From positions 1 through 21,102 of the forward strand of contig JBBHKE010001704.1 of assembly GCA_037447655.1 (NCBI GenBank): a DNA stretch of 21,102 nt, given 5' to 3'. Shown here in pieces: positions 1-14,100 of the stretch (position 1 is its first letter; every line of letters begins with the position of its first letter). A model generated the notes under the pieces. The model had not been told where the DNA came from, searched no databases, and worked only from the letters and a program-made list of their open reading frames with translations. Made by a program: the position numbers and the translations under genes. Origin of the DNA: Zygnema cylindricum. Its lineage: Eukaryota; Streptophyta; Zygnematophyceae; Zygnematales; Zygnemataceae.

Positions 1-660
1 CAAACTTGTGTTATAAACATGGTTCGGACTTAGTTTTACCTCTTTTTGTGATCGCGAACAATAATTGTTGTTTGTAACAAATATCTTTGTTAGCACAAAC
101 TCAAATTTGAGGTAGAAACATGGTTTATATTCTTTTTAATCTATTTATTTGAGCGTTAACAATGTAAAGTGTTTGATAGCACTATTGTTGTTAGCGCAAA
201 CATAAACTTGTGTTATAAATATGGTTCAGATTTTATTTTTCCTCTTTTGTGATTGCGAAAAATAAACGTTGTTTGTAAAAAATATCTTTGTTAGCACAAA
301 ATCAAATTTATGTTAGAAACATGGTTTTGGGTATTTTTTTACCAATTTTGTGAATGTTAACAATACATAGTATTTGTTACCACTTTGTTGTTAGCGCAAA
401 CACAAACTTGTGTTATAAACATGGTTTGGAGTTTATTTTAACTTATTTTGTGACTGCGAACAAAAAACGTTGTTTGTTACAAATATCTTTGCTAGCACAA
501 ACTCAAATTTGTGTTGGAAACTTAGTTTAGGAATTTTTTGAACTAATTTTGTGAGCGTTAACAATATAAAGAGTTTGTTTCCACTATTGTTGTTAGTGCA
601 AACACAAACTTGTGTTATAAATATGGTTCAGAGTTTATTTTACCTCATTTTGTGACCGTG

Positions 661-680
661 AACAATAAACGTTGTTTGTT
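661..680. other. ACGT-centred imperfect dyad typical of half A (example)
   Basis: aacaataaacgttgtttgtt equals its own reverse complement at 16 of 20 positions, with outer arms aacaa/ttgtt and centre aacgtt. It recurs once per 202-bp unit in the A half in most units and is changed to aacgatgtttatt in the 8.70-10.44 kb subfamily. The entry marks one clean example. Confidence 0.6.
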
Positions 681-728
681 ATAAATATTTTTGTTAACGC
701 AAACTCAAATTTGTGTAAGAAACATGGT

Positions 729-737
729 TTAGGGTTT
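729..737 (-). other. Telo-box-like motif in half B (example)
   Basis: ttagggttt is the reverse complement of aaaccctaa, the plant telo-box. By eye it is exact in about two dozen of the roughly 79 B halves of the left block (for example near 729, 930, 2130, 5155, 10394, 14234). It is often one base off elsewhere (ttagggattt, ttaggattt, ttaaggttt). The entry marks one example. Confidence 0.5.
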
Positions 738-3700
738 TTTTTAACTATTTTTGTGAGGATTAACAATATAAAGATTTTTTTACCACTGTTGTTGTTAGCG
801 CAAACACAAACTTGTGTTATAAACATTGTTTGGAGTTTATTTTAACTTTTTTTGTGACCGCGAAAAAATAAACGTTATTTGTTACAAATATCTTTGCTAG
901 CACAAACTCAAATTTGTGTTGGAAACTTGGTTTAGGGTTTTTTTTAACCATTTTTGTGAGCATTAACAATAGAAAGTGTTTGTTACCACTATTGTTGTAA
1001 GCGGAAACACAAACTTGTGTTCTAAACATGGTTTGGAGTTTATTTTTCCTCTTTTGTGATTGCGAAAAATAAAACGTTGTTTGTTATAAATATCTTTGTT
1101 AGCACAAAATCAAATGTATGTTAGAGACATTGTTTAGGGTATTATTTTACCAATTTTGCAAATGTTAACAATAGATAGTATTTGTTACCACTTTGTTATT
1201 AGCGCAAACACAAACTTGTGTTATAATCATGGTTTGGAGTTTATTTTAAATTATTTTGTGACCGCAAAAAAAAAACGTTGTATGTTACAAATATCTTTGC
1301 TAGCACTATTTCAAATTTGTGTTGGAAACTTAGTTTAGGAATTTTTTGAACTAATTTTGTGAGCGTTAACAATATAAAGAGTTTGTTACCACTATTGTTG
1401 TTATCGTAAACAAAAACTTGTGTTATATATATGGTTGGAGTTTATTTTACCTCATTTTGTGACCGTGAACAATAAACGTTGTTTGTTATAAATATTTTTG
1501 TTAACGCAAACTCAAATTTGTGTAAGAAACATGGTTTAGGGATTTTTTAACTATTTTTGTGAGTGTTAACAATATAAAGTGTTTGATACCACTATTCTAG
1601 TCAGCCCAAACACAAACTTGTGTTATTAACATGGTTCGGAGTTTATTCTACCTTTTTTTGTGACCGCAAACAATAAACGTTGTTTGTTACAAATATCTTT
1701 GTTAGCGCAAACTCAAATTTGTGTAACAACATGGTTTAAAGATTTTTTAACTATTTTTGTGAGTGTTAACAATAGAAAGTGTTTGTTACCACTATTTTTG
1801 TTAGTGGAAACACAAACTTGTGTTCTAAACATGGTTTGGAGTTTTTTTTTCCTCTTTTGTGATTGCGAAAAATAAACGTTGTTTGTTATAAATATCTTTG
1901 TTAGCACAAAATCAAATTTATGTTAGAAACATGGTTTAGTGTATTTTTTTACCAATTTTGTGAATGTTAACAATAGATAGTATTTGTTACCACTTTGTTA
2001 TTAGCGCAAACACAAACTTGTGTTATAAACATGGTTTGGAGTTTATTTTAACTTATTTTGTGACCGCAAACAATAAACGTTGTTTGTTACAAATATCTTT
2101 GTTAGCGCAAACTCAAATTTGTGTACGAAACATGGTTTAGGGTTTTTTTAAACCATTTTTGTGAGTGTTAACAATAGAAAGTGTTTGTTACCACTATTTT
2201 TGTTAGCGCAGACACAAACTTGTGTTATAAACATGGTTTGGAGTTTATTTTTCCTCTTTTTGTGACCGCGAAAAAATAAACGTTGTTTGGTACAAATATC
2301 TTTGTTAGCGCAAATTGAAATTTTTGTTACAAACATGGTTTACAGTTTTTATTTAATATTTTGTGAGCGTTAACAATATAAAGTGTTTGTTCCCACTATT
2401 GTTGTTATCGCAAATACAAACTTGTGTTATAAACATGGTTTGGAGTTTATTTTTCCTCTTTTGACTACGAAAAATAAACATTTTTTGTTATAAATATATT
2501 TTTTAGCACAAAATCAAATTTATGTTAAAGCATGGTTTAGGGTATTTTTTTACCAATTTTGTGAATGTTAGCAATAGAAAGTATTTGTTACCACTTTGTT
2601 GTTAGCGCAAACACAAACTTGTGTTATAAACATGGGTTGGAGTTTAATTTGACTTATTTTGTGACCGCGAACAAAAAACGTTGTTTTTATAAATATTTTT
2701 GCTAGCACAAACTCAAATTTGTGTCAGAAACTGAGTTTAGGAAATTTTTGAACCATTTTTGTGAGTGTCAACAATAGAAAGTGTTTGTTACCACTATTTT
2801 TGTTAGCGCAAACACAAACTTGTGTTATAAACATGGTTTGGAGTTTATTTTTCCTCTTTTTGTGACCGCGAACAATAAACGTTGTTTGGTACAAATATCT
2901 TTGTTAGTGCAAATTGAAATATTTGTTACAAACATGGTTTACAGTTTTTTTTAAATATTTTGTGAGCTTTAACAATATAAAGTGATTGTTCACACTATTG
3001 TTGAAAACGCAAACACAAACTTGTGTTATAAACATGGTTCAGACTTAATTTTACCTCTTTTTGTGATCACAAACAATAATTGTTGTCTGTAATAAATATC
3101 TTTCTTAGCACAAAATCAAAATTATGTTAAAAACATGGTTTAGGGAATTTTTTTACCAATTTTGTGAATGTTAGCAATAGAAAGTATTTGTTACCACTTT
3201 GTTGTTAGCGCAAACACAAACTTGTGTTATAAACATGGTCCAGAGTTTATTTTCCCTCATTTTGTGATCGCGAACAATAGTTGTTGTTTGTAACAAATAT
3301 CTTTGTTAGCGCAAACTCAAATTTATGTTAGAAACATGGTTTAGGGTTTTTTTTAACTATTTTTGTGAGCGTAAACAATATAAAGTGTTTGTTACCACTG
3401 TTGTTGTTAGCGCAAACACAAACTTATGTTATAAACATGGTCCAGAGGTTATTTTCCCTCTTTTTGTGACCGCGAACAATAAACTTTGTTTGTTACAAAT
3501 ATCTTTGATAGCCAAAGCTCAAATTTGTGTTGGAAACTTAGCTTAGGGGTTTTGTGAACTAATTTTGTGAGCGTTTTCAATATAAAGAGTTTGTTACCAC
3601 TATTGTTGTTAGCGCAAACACAAAATTGTGTTATAAACATGGTTTAGAGTTTATTTTACATCTCTTTTTGGCGGCGAACAATAAACGTTGTTTGTTACAA

Positions 3701-6699
3701 ACATCTTTGTTAGCGCAAACTCAAATCTGTGTTAAAACATAGTTTAGGGATTTTTTTAACTATTTCTTTGAGCATTTACAATTTAAAGAGTTTGTTACCA
3801 CTATTGATGTTATCGCAAACACAAACTTGTGTTATAATCATGGTACGAAGATTATTTTACCTCTTTTTGTGACAGCGAACTATAAACATTGTTTGTTACA
3901 AATATCTTTGTTAGCCCAAACTCAAATTTGTGTAAGAAAAGTGGTTTAGGGTCTTTTTTAAATATTTTTGTGAGCGTTAACAATATAAAGAGTTTTTTAC
4001 CACTATTGTTGTTAGGGCAAACACAAACTTGTGTTATAAACATGGTTCGGAGATTATTTTACCTCTTTTGTGACCACGAACAATAAACGTTGTTTGTTAC
4101 AAATATATTTGTTAGCGCAAACTCAAATTTGTGTTAGAAACATGGTTTAGGGTGTATTTTAACTATTTTTGTGAGCGTTAACAATATAAAATATTTGATA
4201 GCACTCTTGTTGTTAGCGCAAACACAAACATGTGTTACAAATATGGTATAGATTTTATTTTTCCTCTTTTTGTGACCGTGAACAATAAACGTTGTTTGTT
4301 ACAAATATCTTTGCTAGCACAAACTCAAATTTGTGTTGGAAACTTAGCTTAGGGTTTTTTTAACTAATTTTTTGAGCGTTAACAGTATAAAGAGTTTGTT
4401 ACAACTATTGTTGTTATCGCAAACACAAACTTGTGTTATAAACATGGTTTGGAGTTTATTTTACCTCTTTTTGTGGCGGAGAACAATAAACGTTGTTTGT
4501 TACAAACATCTTTGTTAGCGCAAACTCAAATCTGTGTTAAAACATGGTTTAGGGATTTTTTTAATTATTTCTTTGAGCATTTACAATTTAAAGAGTTTGT
4601 TACCACTATTGTTGTTATCGCAAACACAAACTTGTGTTATAAACATGGTACGGAGATTATTTTACCTCTTTTTGTGACTGCGAACTATAAACGTTGTTTG
4701 TTACAAATATCTTTGTTAGCACAAACTCAAATTTGTGGTAGAAACATGGTTTAGGATTTTTTTCGATCTATTTATTTTAGAGTTCACAATGTAAAGGGTT
4801 TGATAGCACTATTGTTGTTAGCACAAACAAAAAATTGTGTTACAAATAGGTTCGGAGTTTAATTTACCTCTTTTTGGGACCGCAAACAATAAACTTTGTT
4901 TGTTACAAATATCTTTGTTAGCACAAACTCAAATTTAAGTTAGAAACTTGGTTTAGGGTTTTATTAAACTTTTTTTGTTAGCGTTAACAATATAAAGTGT
5001 TTGTTACCACTATTGTTGTTAACGCAAACACAAACTTGTGTTATAAACATGGTTCCAACTTAATTTTACCTCTTTTTGTGATCGCGAACAATAGTTGTTG
5101 TTTGTAACAAATATCTTTGATATCGCAAACTCAAATTTGTGTTAGAAATATGGTTTAGGGTTTTTTTTAACTATTTTTGTGAACGTTAACAATATAAAGT
5201 GTTTGATAGCACTGTTGTTGTTAGCACAAACACAAACTTGTGTTACAAACATGGTCTAGAGTTATTTTCCCTCTTTTTGTGACCACGAACAATAAACGTT
5301 GTTTGTTACAAATATCTTTGTTAGCGCAAACTCAAATTTGTGTAAGAAACATGGTTTAGGGTTTTTTTTACTATTTTTGTGAGCGTTAACAATATAAAGA
5401 GTTTTTTACCATTATTGTTGTTAGCGCAAACACAAACTTGTGTTATAAACATGGATCGGAGTTTATTTAAACTTTTTTTGTGACCGCGAACAATAAACAT
5501 TGTTTGTTACAAATATCTTTGCTAGCACAACCTCAAATTTGTGTTGGAAACTTGGTTTAAGGTTTTTTTTAACCATTTTTGTGAGTGTTAACAATAGAAA
5601 GTGTTTGTTACCACCGTTGTTGTTAGCGCAAACACAAACTTGTGTTACAAATATGGTCTAGAGTTTATTTTCCCTCTTTTTGTGACCACGAACAATAAAC
5701 GTTGTTTGTTACAAATATCTTTGATAGCCCAAGCTCAAATTTGTGTTTAAAACATGGTTTAAGGTTTTTTTTAACTATTTTTGTGAGCTTTAACTGTATA
5801 AAGTGTTTGATGTCACTATTGTTGCTAGCGCAAACACAAACATGAGTTACAAACATGGTTTAGATTTTATTTTACCTCTTTTTGTGACCGTGAACAATAA
5901 ACGTTGTTTGTTACAAATATCTTTGCTAGCACAAACTCAAATTTGTGTTGAAAACTTAGCTTAGGGTTTTTTCAACTAATTTTGTGAGCGTTAACAATAT
6001 AAAGAGTTTGTTACCACTATTGTTGTTATCGCAAACACAAAATTGTGTTATAAACATGGTTTGGAGTTTAATTTACCACTTTTTGTGGCGTAGAACAAAA
6101 AACGTTGTTTGTTACAAACATCTTTGTTAGCGCAAACTCAAATATGTGTTAAAACATGGTTTAGGGATTTTTTTAACTATTTCTTTGAGAATTTACAATT
6201 TAAAGAGTTTGTTACCACTATTGTTGTTATCGCAAACACAAACTTGTGTTATAAACATGGTACAGAGGTTATTTTACCTCTTTTTGTGACTGCGAACTAT
6301 AAACGTTGTTTGTTACAAATATCTTTGTTAGCACAAACTCAAATTTGTGGTAGAAACATGGTTTAGGATTTTTTTTCGATCTATTTATTTGAGCGTTCAC
6401 AATGTAAAGAGTTTGATAGCACTATTGTTTTTAGCACAAACAAAAACTTGTGTTACAATAAGGTTCGGAGGTTAATTTACCTCTTTTTGTGACCGCAAAC
6501 AATAAACTTTGTTTGTTACAAATATCTTTGTTAGCACAAACTCAAATTTGTGTTAGAAACATGGTTTAGGGTTATTTTTAACTTTTTTTGTGAGCGTTAA
6601 CAATATAAAGAGTTTTTTACCATTATTCTTGTAAGCGCAAACACAAACTTGTGTTATAAACATGGTTCGGAGTTTATTTTAACTTTTTTTGTGACCGCC

Positions 6700-6832
6700 A
6701 ACAATAAACGTTGTTTGTTACAAATATCTTTGTAAGCGCAAACTCAAATTTGTGGTAGAAACATGGTTTAGGATTTTTTTCGATCTATTTTTGTGCGCGT
6801 TAATAGTATAAAGTGTTTGATAGCACTATTGT
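6700..6832 (+). repeat. Higher-order repeat segment matching the window end
   Basis: This 133-bp stretch is identical to 20970-21102 (offset 14270), including the private variants ctttgtaagcgc and tttgtgcgcgttaatagtataaag. The match is cut by the window edge, so the real shared block may be longer. Confidence 0.85.
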
Positions 6833-7990
6833 TGTTAGCGCAAACACAAAATTGTGTTACAAACATGATCCACAGTTTAATTTCCCTCTTTTTGTGACCG
6901 CGAAAAATAAACGTTGTTTGTTACAAATATCTTTGCTGGCACAAACTCAAATTTGTGTTGAAAACTTAGCTTAGGGTTTTTTTGAACTAATTTTGTGAGT
7001 GTTAACAATATAAAGAGTTTGTTACCACTTTTGTTGTTAGCGCAAACACAAACTTGTGTTATAAACATGGTTTGGAGTTTAGTTTACCTCTTTTGTGGCG
7101 GAGAATAATAAACGTTGTTTGTTACAAACATCTTTGTTAGGGCAAACTCAAATTTGTGGTAGAAACATGGTTTAGGATTTTTTTCGATCTATTTAATTGA
7201 GCGTTCACAATGTTAAGTGTTTGATAGCACTATTGTTGTAAGCACAAACAAAAACTTGTGTTACAAATAGGTTCGGTGTTAATTTTACTTCTTTTTGTGA
7301 CGGCAAACAATAAACTTTGTTTGTTACAAATATATTTGTTAGCACAAACTCAAATTTGTGATAGAAACATGCTTAAGGGTTTTTTTTAACTATTTTTGTG
7401 AGCGTTAACAATATAAAGTGTTTGATACCACTGTTGTTTTAAGCTCAAACACAAACTTGTGTTACAAACTTGGTCCAGAGTTTTTTTTCCCTTTTTTTGT
7501 CGCCCTGAACAATAAAAGTTGTTTGTTACAAATATCTTTGATAGCCCAAGCTCAAATTTGTGTTAAAACCATTAATTAAGGTTTTATTTAACTATTTTTG
7601 TGAGCTTTAACAATATAAAGTGTTTGATGGCACTATTGTTGTTAGCGCAAACACAAACATGTGTTATAAACATGGTATAGATTTGATTTTACCTCTTTTT
7701 GTGACCGTGAACAATAAACGTTGTTTGTTACAAATATCTTTGCTAGCACAAACTCAAATTTGTGTTAGAAACATGGTTAAGGGTTTTTTTTAACTATTTT
7801 TGTGAGCGTTAACAATATAAAGTGTTTGATAGCACCGTTGTTGTTAGCACAAACACAAACTTGTGTAATAAAACATGGTCCAGAGTTTATTTCCCCTCTT
7901 TTTGTGACTGCGAACAATAAAAGTTGTTTTTACAAATATCTTTGATAACCCAAGCTCAAATTTGTATTAAAAACATGGTTTAAGGTTTTT

Positions 7991-8324
7991 TTTAACTATT
8001 TTTGTGAGCTTTAACAATATAAAGTGTTTGATGGCACTATTGTTGTTAGCGCAAACACAAACATGTGTTACAAACATGGTTTAGATTTTATTTTACCTCT
8101 TTCTGTGACCGTGAACAATAAACGTTGTTTGTTACAAATATCTTTGCTAGCACAAACTCAAATTTGTGTTGGAAACTTAGCTTAGGGTTTTTTTGAACTA
8201 ATTTTGTGAGCGTTAACAATATAAAGAGTTTGTTACCACTATTGTTGTTAGCGCAAACACAAACTTGTGTTATAAACATGGTTTGGAGTTTATTTTACCT
8301 CTTTTGTGGCGGAGAACAATAAAC
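7991..8324 (+). repeat. Third copy of a 334-bp higher-order core
   Basis: This segment is identical by eye to 10808-11141 (offset 2817, about 14 units) and therefore also to 19236-19569. Shared private variants include cctctttctgtgaccgtg and gtgttacaaacatggtttagatttt. The identity ends on the right at aaaccttgtt here versus aaacgttgtt in the other copies, and on the left at tttttt versus ttattt. Confidence 0.82.
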
Positions 8325-8699
8325 CTTGTTTGTTACAAACATCTTTGTTAGCGCAAACTCAAATCTGTGTGAAAACATGGTTTAGGGATTTTTTTAATTA
8401 TTTCTTTGAGCATTTACAATTTAAAGAGTTTGTTACCACTATTGTTGTTATCGCAAACACAAACTTGTGTTATATACATGGTACGGAGATTATTTTACCT
8501 CTTTTTGTGACCGCGAACTATAAACATTGTCTGTTACAAATACCTTTGTTAGGGCAAACTCAAATTTGTGGTAGAAACATGGTTTAGGATTTTTTTTGAT
8601 CTATTTATTTGAGCGTTATCAATATAAAGTGTTCGATAGCACTGTTGTTGTTAGCGCAAACACAAACTTGTGTTACATACATGGTCCAGAGTTTATTTT

Positions 8700-10440
8700 C
8701 CCTCTTTTTGTGGTAACGAACAATAAACGATGTTTTTTACAAATATATATATGTTAGCACAAACTCAAATTTGTGTTAGAAACATGGTTTAGGATTTTTT
8801 TTAACTATTTTTGTAAGCTTTATCAATGTAAAGAGTTTCTTACTTCTATTGTTGTAAAAGAAAACACAAACTTGAGTTACAAACATGGTTTTGAGTTTAT
8901 TTTCCCTCTTTTTGTGGTAACGAACAATAAACGATGTTTTTTACAAATATATATATGTTAGCACAAACTCAAATTTGTGTTAGAAACATGGTTTAGTATT
9001 TTTTTTAACTATTTTTGTGAGCGTTAACAATGTAAAGAGTTTCTTACCACTATTGTTGTTATCAAAAACACAAACTTGAGTTACAAACATGGTTTTGAGT
9101 TTATTTTCTCTCTTATTGAGGCGACGAACAATAAAAGATGTTTATTAAAAATATATTTGTTAGCACAAACTCAAATTTGTGTTAGAAACTTGGTTTTTGG
9201 GTTTTTTTTAACTATTTTTGTGAGCCTTAACAATGTAAAGAGTTTCTTACCACTATTGTTTCTAGCGAAAACTTAAACTTGAGTTACAAACATGGTTTTG
9301 AGTTTATTTTCCCTTTTTTTGAGGCGACAAACAATAAACGATGTTTATTATAAATATATTTGTTAGCACAAGCTCAAATTTGTGTTAGACACATGGTTTA
9401 GGGTTTTTTTTAACTATTTTTGTGAGCGTTAACAATGTAAAGAGTTTCTTACCACTATTGTTGTTAGCGAAAACACAAACTTGAGTTACAAACGTGGTTT
9501 TGAGTTTATTTTCCCTCTTTTTGTGGCAACGAACAATAAACGAAAATTTTTTCAAATATCTCAAATTTGTATTAGACACATGGTTTAGGGTTTTTTTTAA
9601 CTATTTTTGTGAGCGTTAACTACGTAAAGAGTTTTTTACTACTATTGTTGTTAGGGAAAACTCAAACTTGAGTTACAAACATAGTTTTGAGTTTATTTTC
9701 CCTCTTTTTGAGGCGACGAACAATAAACGATGTTTAATGCAGATATATTTGTTAGCAGAAACTCAAATATATGTTAGAAACATGGTTTAGGGTTTTTTGT
9801 AACTATTTTTGTGAGCGTTAACATTGTAAAGAGTTTCTTACCACTATTGATGTTAGCGAAAACACAAACTTGAGTTACAAAGTTGGTTTTGAGTTTATTT
9901 TCCCTCTTTTTGTGGCAACGAACAATAAACTACGTTTTTTACAAATATTTATGTCAACATAAACTCAAATTTGTGTTAGAAACATGGTTTAGGCTTTTTT
10001 TTAACTATTTTTGTGAACGTTAACAATGTAAAGAGTTTCTTACCACTATTGTTGTTAGTGAAAACACAAACTTGAGTTACAAACATGGTTCGGAGTTTGT
10101 TTTACATCTTTTTGTGACCGCAAACAATAAACGATGTTTATTACAAATATATTTGTTAGCACAAACTCAAATTTGTGTCATAAACATGGTTTTGGATTTT
10201 TTTTAACTATTTTTGTGAGCGTTAACAATGTAAAGAGTTTCTTACCACTATTGTTGTTAGCGAAAACACAAACTTGAATTAAAAACATGGTGTGGAGTTT
10301 GTTTTACATCTTTTTGTGACCGCGAACAATAAACGATGTTTATTACAAATATATATGTTAGCACAAACTCAAATTTGTGTTACAAACATGGTTTAGGGTT
10401 TTTTTTAACTATTTTTGTGAGCGTTAACAATGTAAAGAGT
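8700..10440 (+). repeat. Divergent satellite subfamily block
   Basis: About nine consecutive units share variants that are rare elsewhere: cttgagttac instead of cttgtgttat at the start of A; aacgatgtttatt or aacgatgtttttt instead of aacgttgtttgtt; atatatttgtt or atatatatatgtt instead of atatctttgtt; aatgtaaagagtttctt instead of aatataaagtgtttgtt in B; and gcgaaaac instead of gcgcaaac at the B-to-A boundary. The block still alternates A and B in phase with its flanks. Two neighbouring units, at about 8690-8788 and 8892-8990, are near-identical, which indicates local tandem copying. The edges are gradual and the coordinates are approximate. Confidence 0.8.
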
Positions 10441-10447
10441 TTGTTAC

Positions 10448-11188
10448 CACTATTGTTGTTAACGCAAACACAAACTTGTGTTATAAACATGGTTCGGACT
10501 TAATTTTACCTCTTTTTGTGATCGCGAACAATAAACGTTGTTTGTAACAAATATCTTTGTTAGCGCAATTTCAAATTTGTGTTAGAAACATGGTTAAGGG
10601 TTTTTTTTAACTATTTTTGTGAGCGTTAACAATATAAAGTGATTGATAGCACTGTTGTTGTTAGAACAAACACAAACTTGTGTTACAAACATGGTCCAGA
10701 GTTTATTTTCCCTCTTTTTGTGACCGCGAACAATAAACGTTGTTTGTTACAAATATCTTTGATAGCCCAAGCTCAAATTTGTGTTAAAACCATAGTGTAA
10801 GGGTTTATTTAACTATTTTTGTGAGCTTTAACAATATAAAGTGTTTGATGGCACTATTGTTGTTAGCGCAAACACAAACATGTGTTACAAACATGGTTTA
10901 GATTTTATTTTACCTCTTTCTGTGACCGTGAACAATAAACGTTGTTTGTTACAAATATCTTTGCTAGCACAAACTCAAATTTGTGTTGGAAACTTAGCTT
11001 AGGGTTTTTTTGAACTAATTTTGTGAGCGTTAACAATATAAAGAGTTTGTTACCACTATTGTTGTTAGCGCAAACACAAACTTGTGTTATAAACATGGTT
11101 TGGAGTTTATTTTACCTCTTTTGTGGCGGAGAACAATAAACGTTGTTTGTTACAAACATCTTTGTTAGGGCAAACTCAAATTTGTGGT
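10448..11188 (+). repeat. Higher-order repeat segment, copy 1 (741 bp)
   Basis: By reading the two side by side, this stretch matches 18876-19616 base for base at a constant offset of 8428. The match includes private variants such as gcgcaatttcaaa, aagtgattgatagc, ttagaacaaac and catagtgtaaggg. It covers about 3.7 units. The match ends on the right where ggtagaaac here becomes ggttgaaac in the other copy. Unrelated neighbouring units differ at many positions, so this is a recent segmental copy within the array. Confidence 0.88.
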
Positions 11189-14100
11189 AGAAACATGGTT
11201 TACGATTTTTTTCGATCTATTTATTTGAGCGTTCACAATGTAAAGTGTTTGATAGCACTATTGTTGTAAGCACAAACAAAAACTTGTGTTACAAATAGGT
11301 TCGGTGTTTATTTTACTTTTTTTTGTGACGGCAAACAATAAACTTTGTTTGTTACAAATATATTTGTTAGCACAAACTCAAATTTGTGATAGAAACATGG
11401 TTTAGGGTTATTTTTAACTTTTTTTGTGAGCGTTAACAATATAAAGTGTTTGTTACCACTATTGTTGTTAACGCAAACACAAACTTGTGTTATAAACATT
11501 GTTCGGACTTAATTTTACCTCTTTTTGTGATCGTGAACAATAAACGTTGTTTGTAACGAATATCTTTGTTAGCGCAAACTCAAATTTGTGTTAGAAACAT
11601 GATTAAGGGTTTTTTTTAACTATTTTTGTGAGCGTTAACAATATAAAGTGTTTGATACCACTGTTGTTTTTAGCTCAAACACAAACTTGTGTTACAAACT
11701 TGGTCCACAGTTTATTTTCCCTCTTTTTGTGATCGTGAACAATAAACGTTGTTTGTTACAAATATCTTTGATAGCCCAAGCTCAAATTTGTGTTAAAACC
11801 ATGGTTTAAGGTTTTATTTAACTATTTTTGTGAGCTTTAACAATATAAAGTGTTTGATGGCACTATTGTTGTTAGCGCAAACACAAACATGTGTTACAAA
11901 CATGGTATAGATTTGATTTTACCTCTTTTTGTGACCGTGAACAATAAACGTTGTTTGTTACAAATATCTTTGCTAGCACAAACTCAAATTTGTGTTGGAA
12001 ACTTAGCTTAGGGTTTTTTTAAACTAATTTTTCGAGCGTTAACAGTATAAAGAGTTTGTTACAACTATTGTTGTTATCGCAAACACAAACTTGTGTTATA
12101 AACATGGTTTGGAGTTTATTTTACCTCTTTTTGTGGCGGAGAACAATAAATCTTGTTTGTTACAAACATCTTTGTTAGCACAAACTCAAATCTGTGTTAA
12201 AACATGGTTTAGGGATTTTTTTAATTATTTCTTTGAGCATTTACAATTTAAAGAGTTTGTTACCACTATTGTTGTTATCGCAAACACAAACTTGTGTTAT
12301 ATACATGGTACGGAGATTATTTTACCTCTTTTTGTGACCGCGAACTATAAACATTGTTTGTTACAAATATCTTTGTTAGGGCAAACTCAAATTTGTGGTA
12401 GAAACATGGTTTAGGATTTTTTTTGATCTATTTATTTGAGCGTTATCAATATAAAGTGTTCGATAGCACTGTTGTTGTTAGCGCAAACACAAACTTGTGT
12501 TACATACATGGTCCAGAGTTTATTTTCCCTCTTTTTGTGACCACGAACAATAAACGTTGTTTGTTACAAATATCTTTCCTAGCACAAACTCAAATTTTTG
12601 TTGGAAACTTAGCTTATGGTTTTTTTGAACTAATTTTGTGAGCGTTTACAATTTAAAGAGTTTGTAACCACTATTGTTGATATCCCAAACACAAACTTGA
12701 GTTATAAACATGGTACGGAGATTATTTTACCTTTTTTTTGTGACTGCAAAAAATAAACGTTGTTTGTTACAAATAATTGTAAGCACAAACTCAAATTTGT
12801 GTTCGAAACATGGTTTAGGGTTTTTTTTTTTAAATATTTTTGTGAGCCTTAACAATATAAAGTGTTTGATACCACTGTTGTTTTTAGCTCAAACACAAAC
12901 TTGTGTTACAAACTTGGTCTAGAAATTATTTTCCCTCTTTTTGTGACCCTGAACAATAAAAGTTGTTTGTTACAAATATCTTTGATAGCGCAAACTCAAA
13001 TTTGTGTTAAAACCATGGTTTAAGGTTTTATTTAACTATTTTTGTGAGCTTCAACAATATAAAGTGTTTGATAGCACTGTTGTTGTTAGCGCAAACACAA
13101 ACTTGTGTTACAAACATGGTCTAGAGTTTATTTTCCCTCTTTTTGTGACCACGAACAATAAACGTTGTTTGTTACAAATATCTTTCTTGGCCCAAACTCA
13201 AATTTGTGTTGGAAACTTAGCTTATGGATTTTTTGAACTAATTTTGTGAGCGTTTACAATTTAAAGAGTTTGTTACCACTATTGTTGTTATCCCAAACAC
13301 AAACTTGTGTTATAAACATGGTACGGAGATTATTTTACCTCTTTTTGTGACTGCAAAAAATAAACGTTGTTTGTTACAAATAATTGTTAGCGCAAACTCA
13401 AATTTGTGTTAGAAACATGGTTTAGGGTTTTTTTTTTAAATATTTTTGTGAGCGTTAATAATATAAAGTGTTTGTTACCACTATTGTTGTTAGCGCAAAC
13501 ACAAAATTGTGATATAAACATGGTTTGAGGTTTATTTTAACTCTTTTTGTGATCGCGAAAAATAAACATTGTTTGTTACAAATATCTTTGTTAGGGCAAA
13601 CTCAAATTTGTGGTAGAAACATGGTTTAGGATTTTTTTCGATCTATTTGTGTGAGCGTTAATAATATAAAGTGTTTGATAGCACTATTGTTGTTAGCGCA
13701 AACACAAACTTGTGTTACAAACATGATCCACAGTTTAATTTCCCTCTTTTTGTGACCGCGAAAAATAAACGTTGTTTGTTACAAATATCTTTGCTGGCAC
13801 AAACTCAAATTTGTGTTGGAAACTTAGCTTATGGTTTTTTTGAACTAATTTTGTGAGCGTTTACAATTTAAAGAGAATGTTACCACTATTGTTGTTATTG
13901 CAAACACAAACTTGTGTTATAAACATGGTACGGAGAGATTATTTTACCTCTTTTTGTGACTGCGAACAATAAACGTTGCTTGTTACAAATATTTGTTAAC
14001 GCAAACTCAAATTTGTGTTAGAAACATGGTATAGGTTTTTATTAAAAATATTTTTGTGAGAGTTAACAATATAAAGTGTTTGTTACCACTATTGTTGTTA

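Noticed and set aside
4431-4754. 107-codon plus-strand ORF, nearly repeated at 12091-12414, and a 161-codon ORF at 20075-20560
   Set aside because: All lie fully inside satellite units and read through A and B halves only because local indels reset the frame. The composition (F, L, N, T, C) is that of the repeat and no domain is visible.
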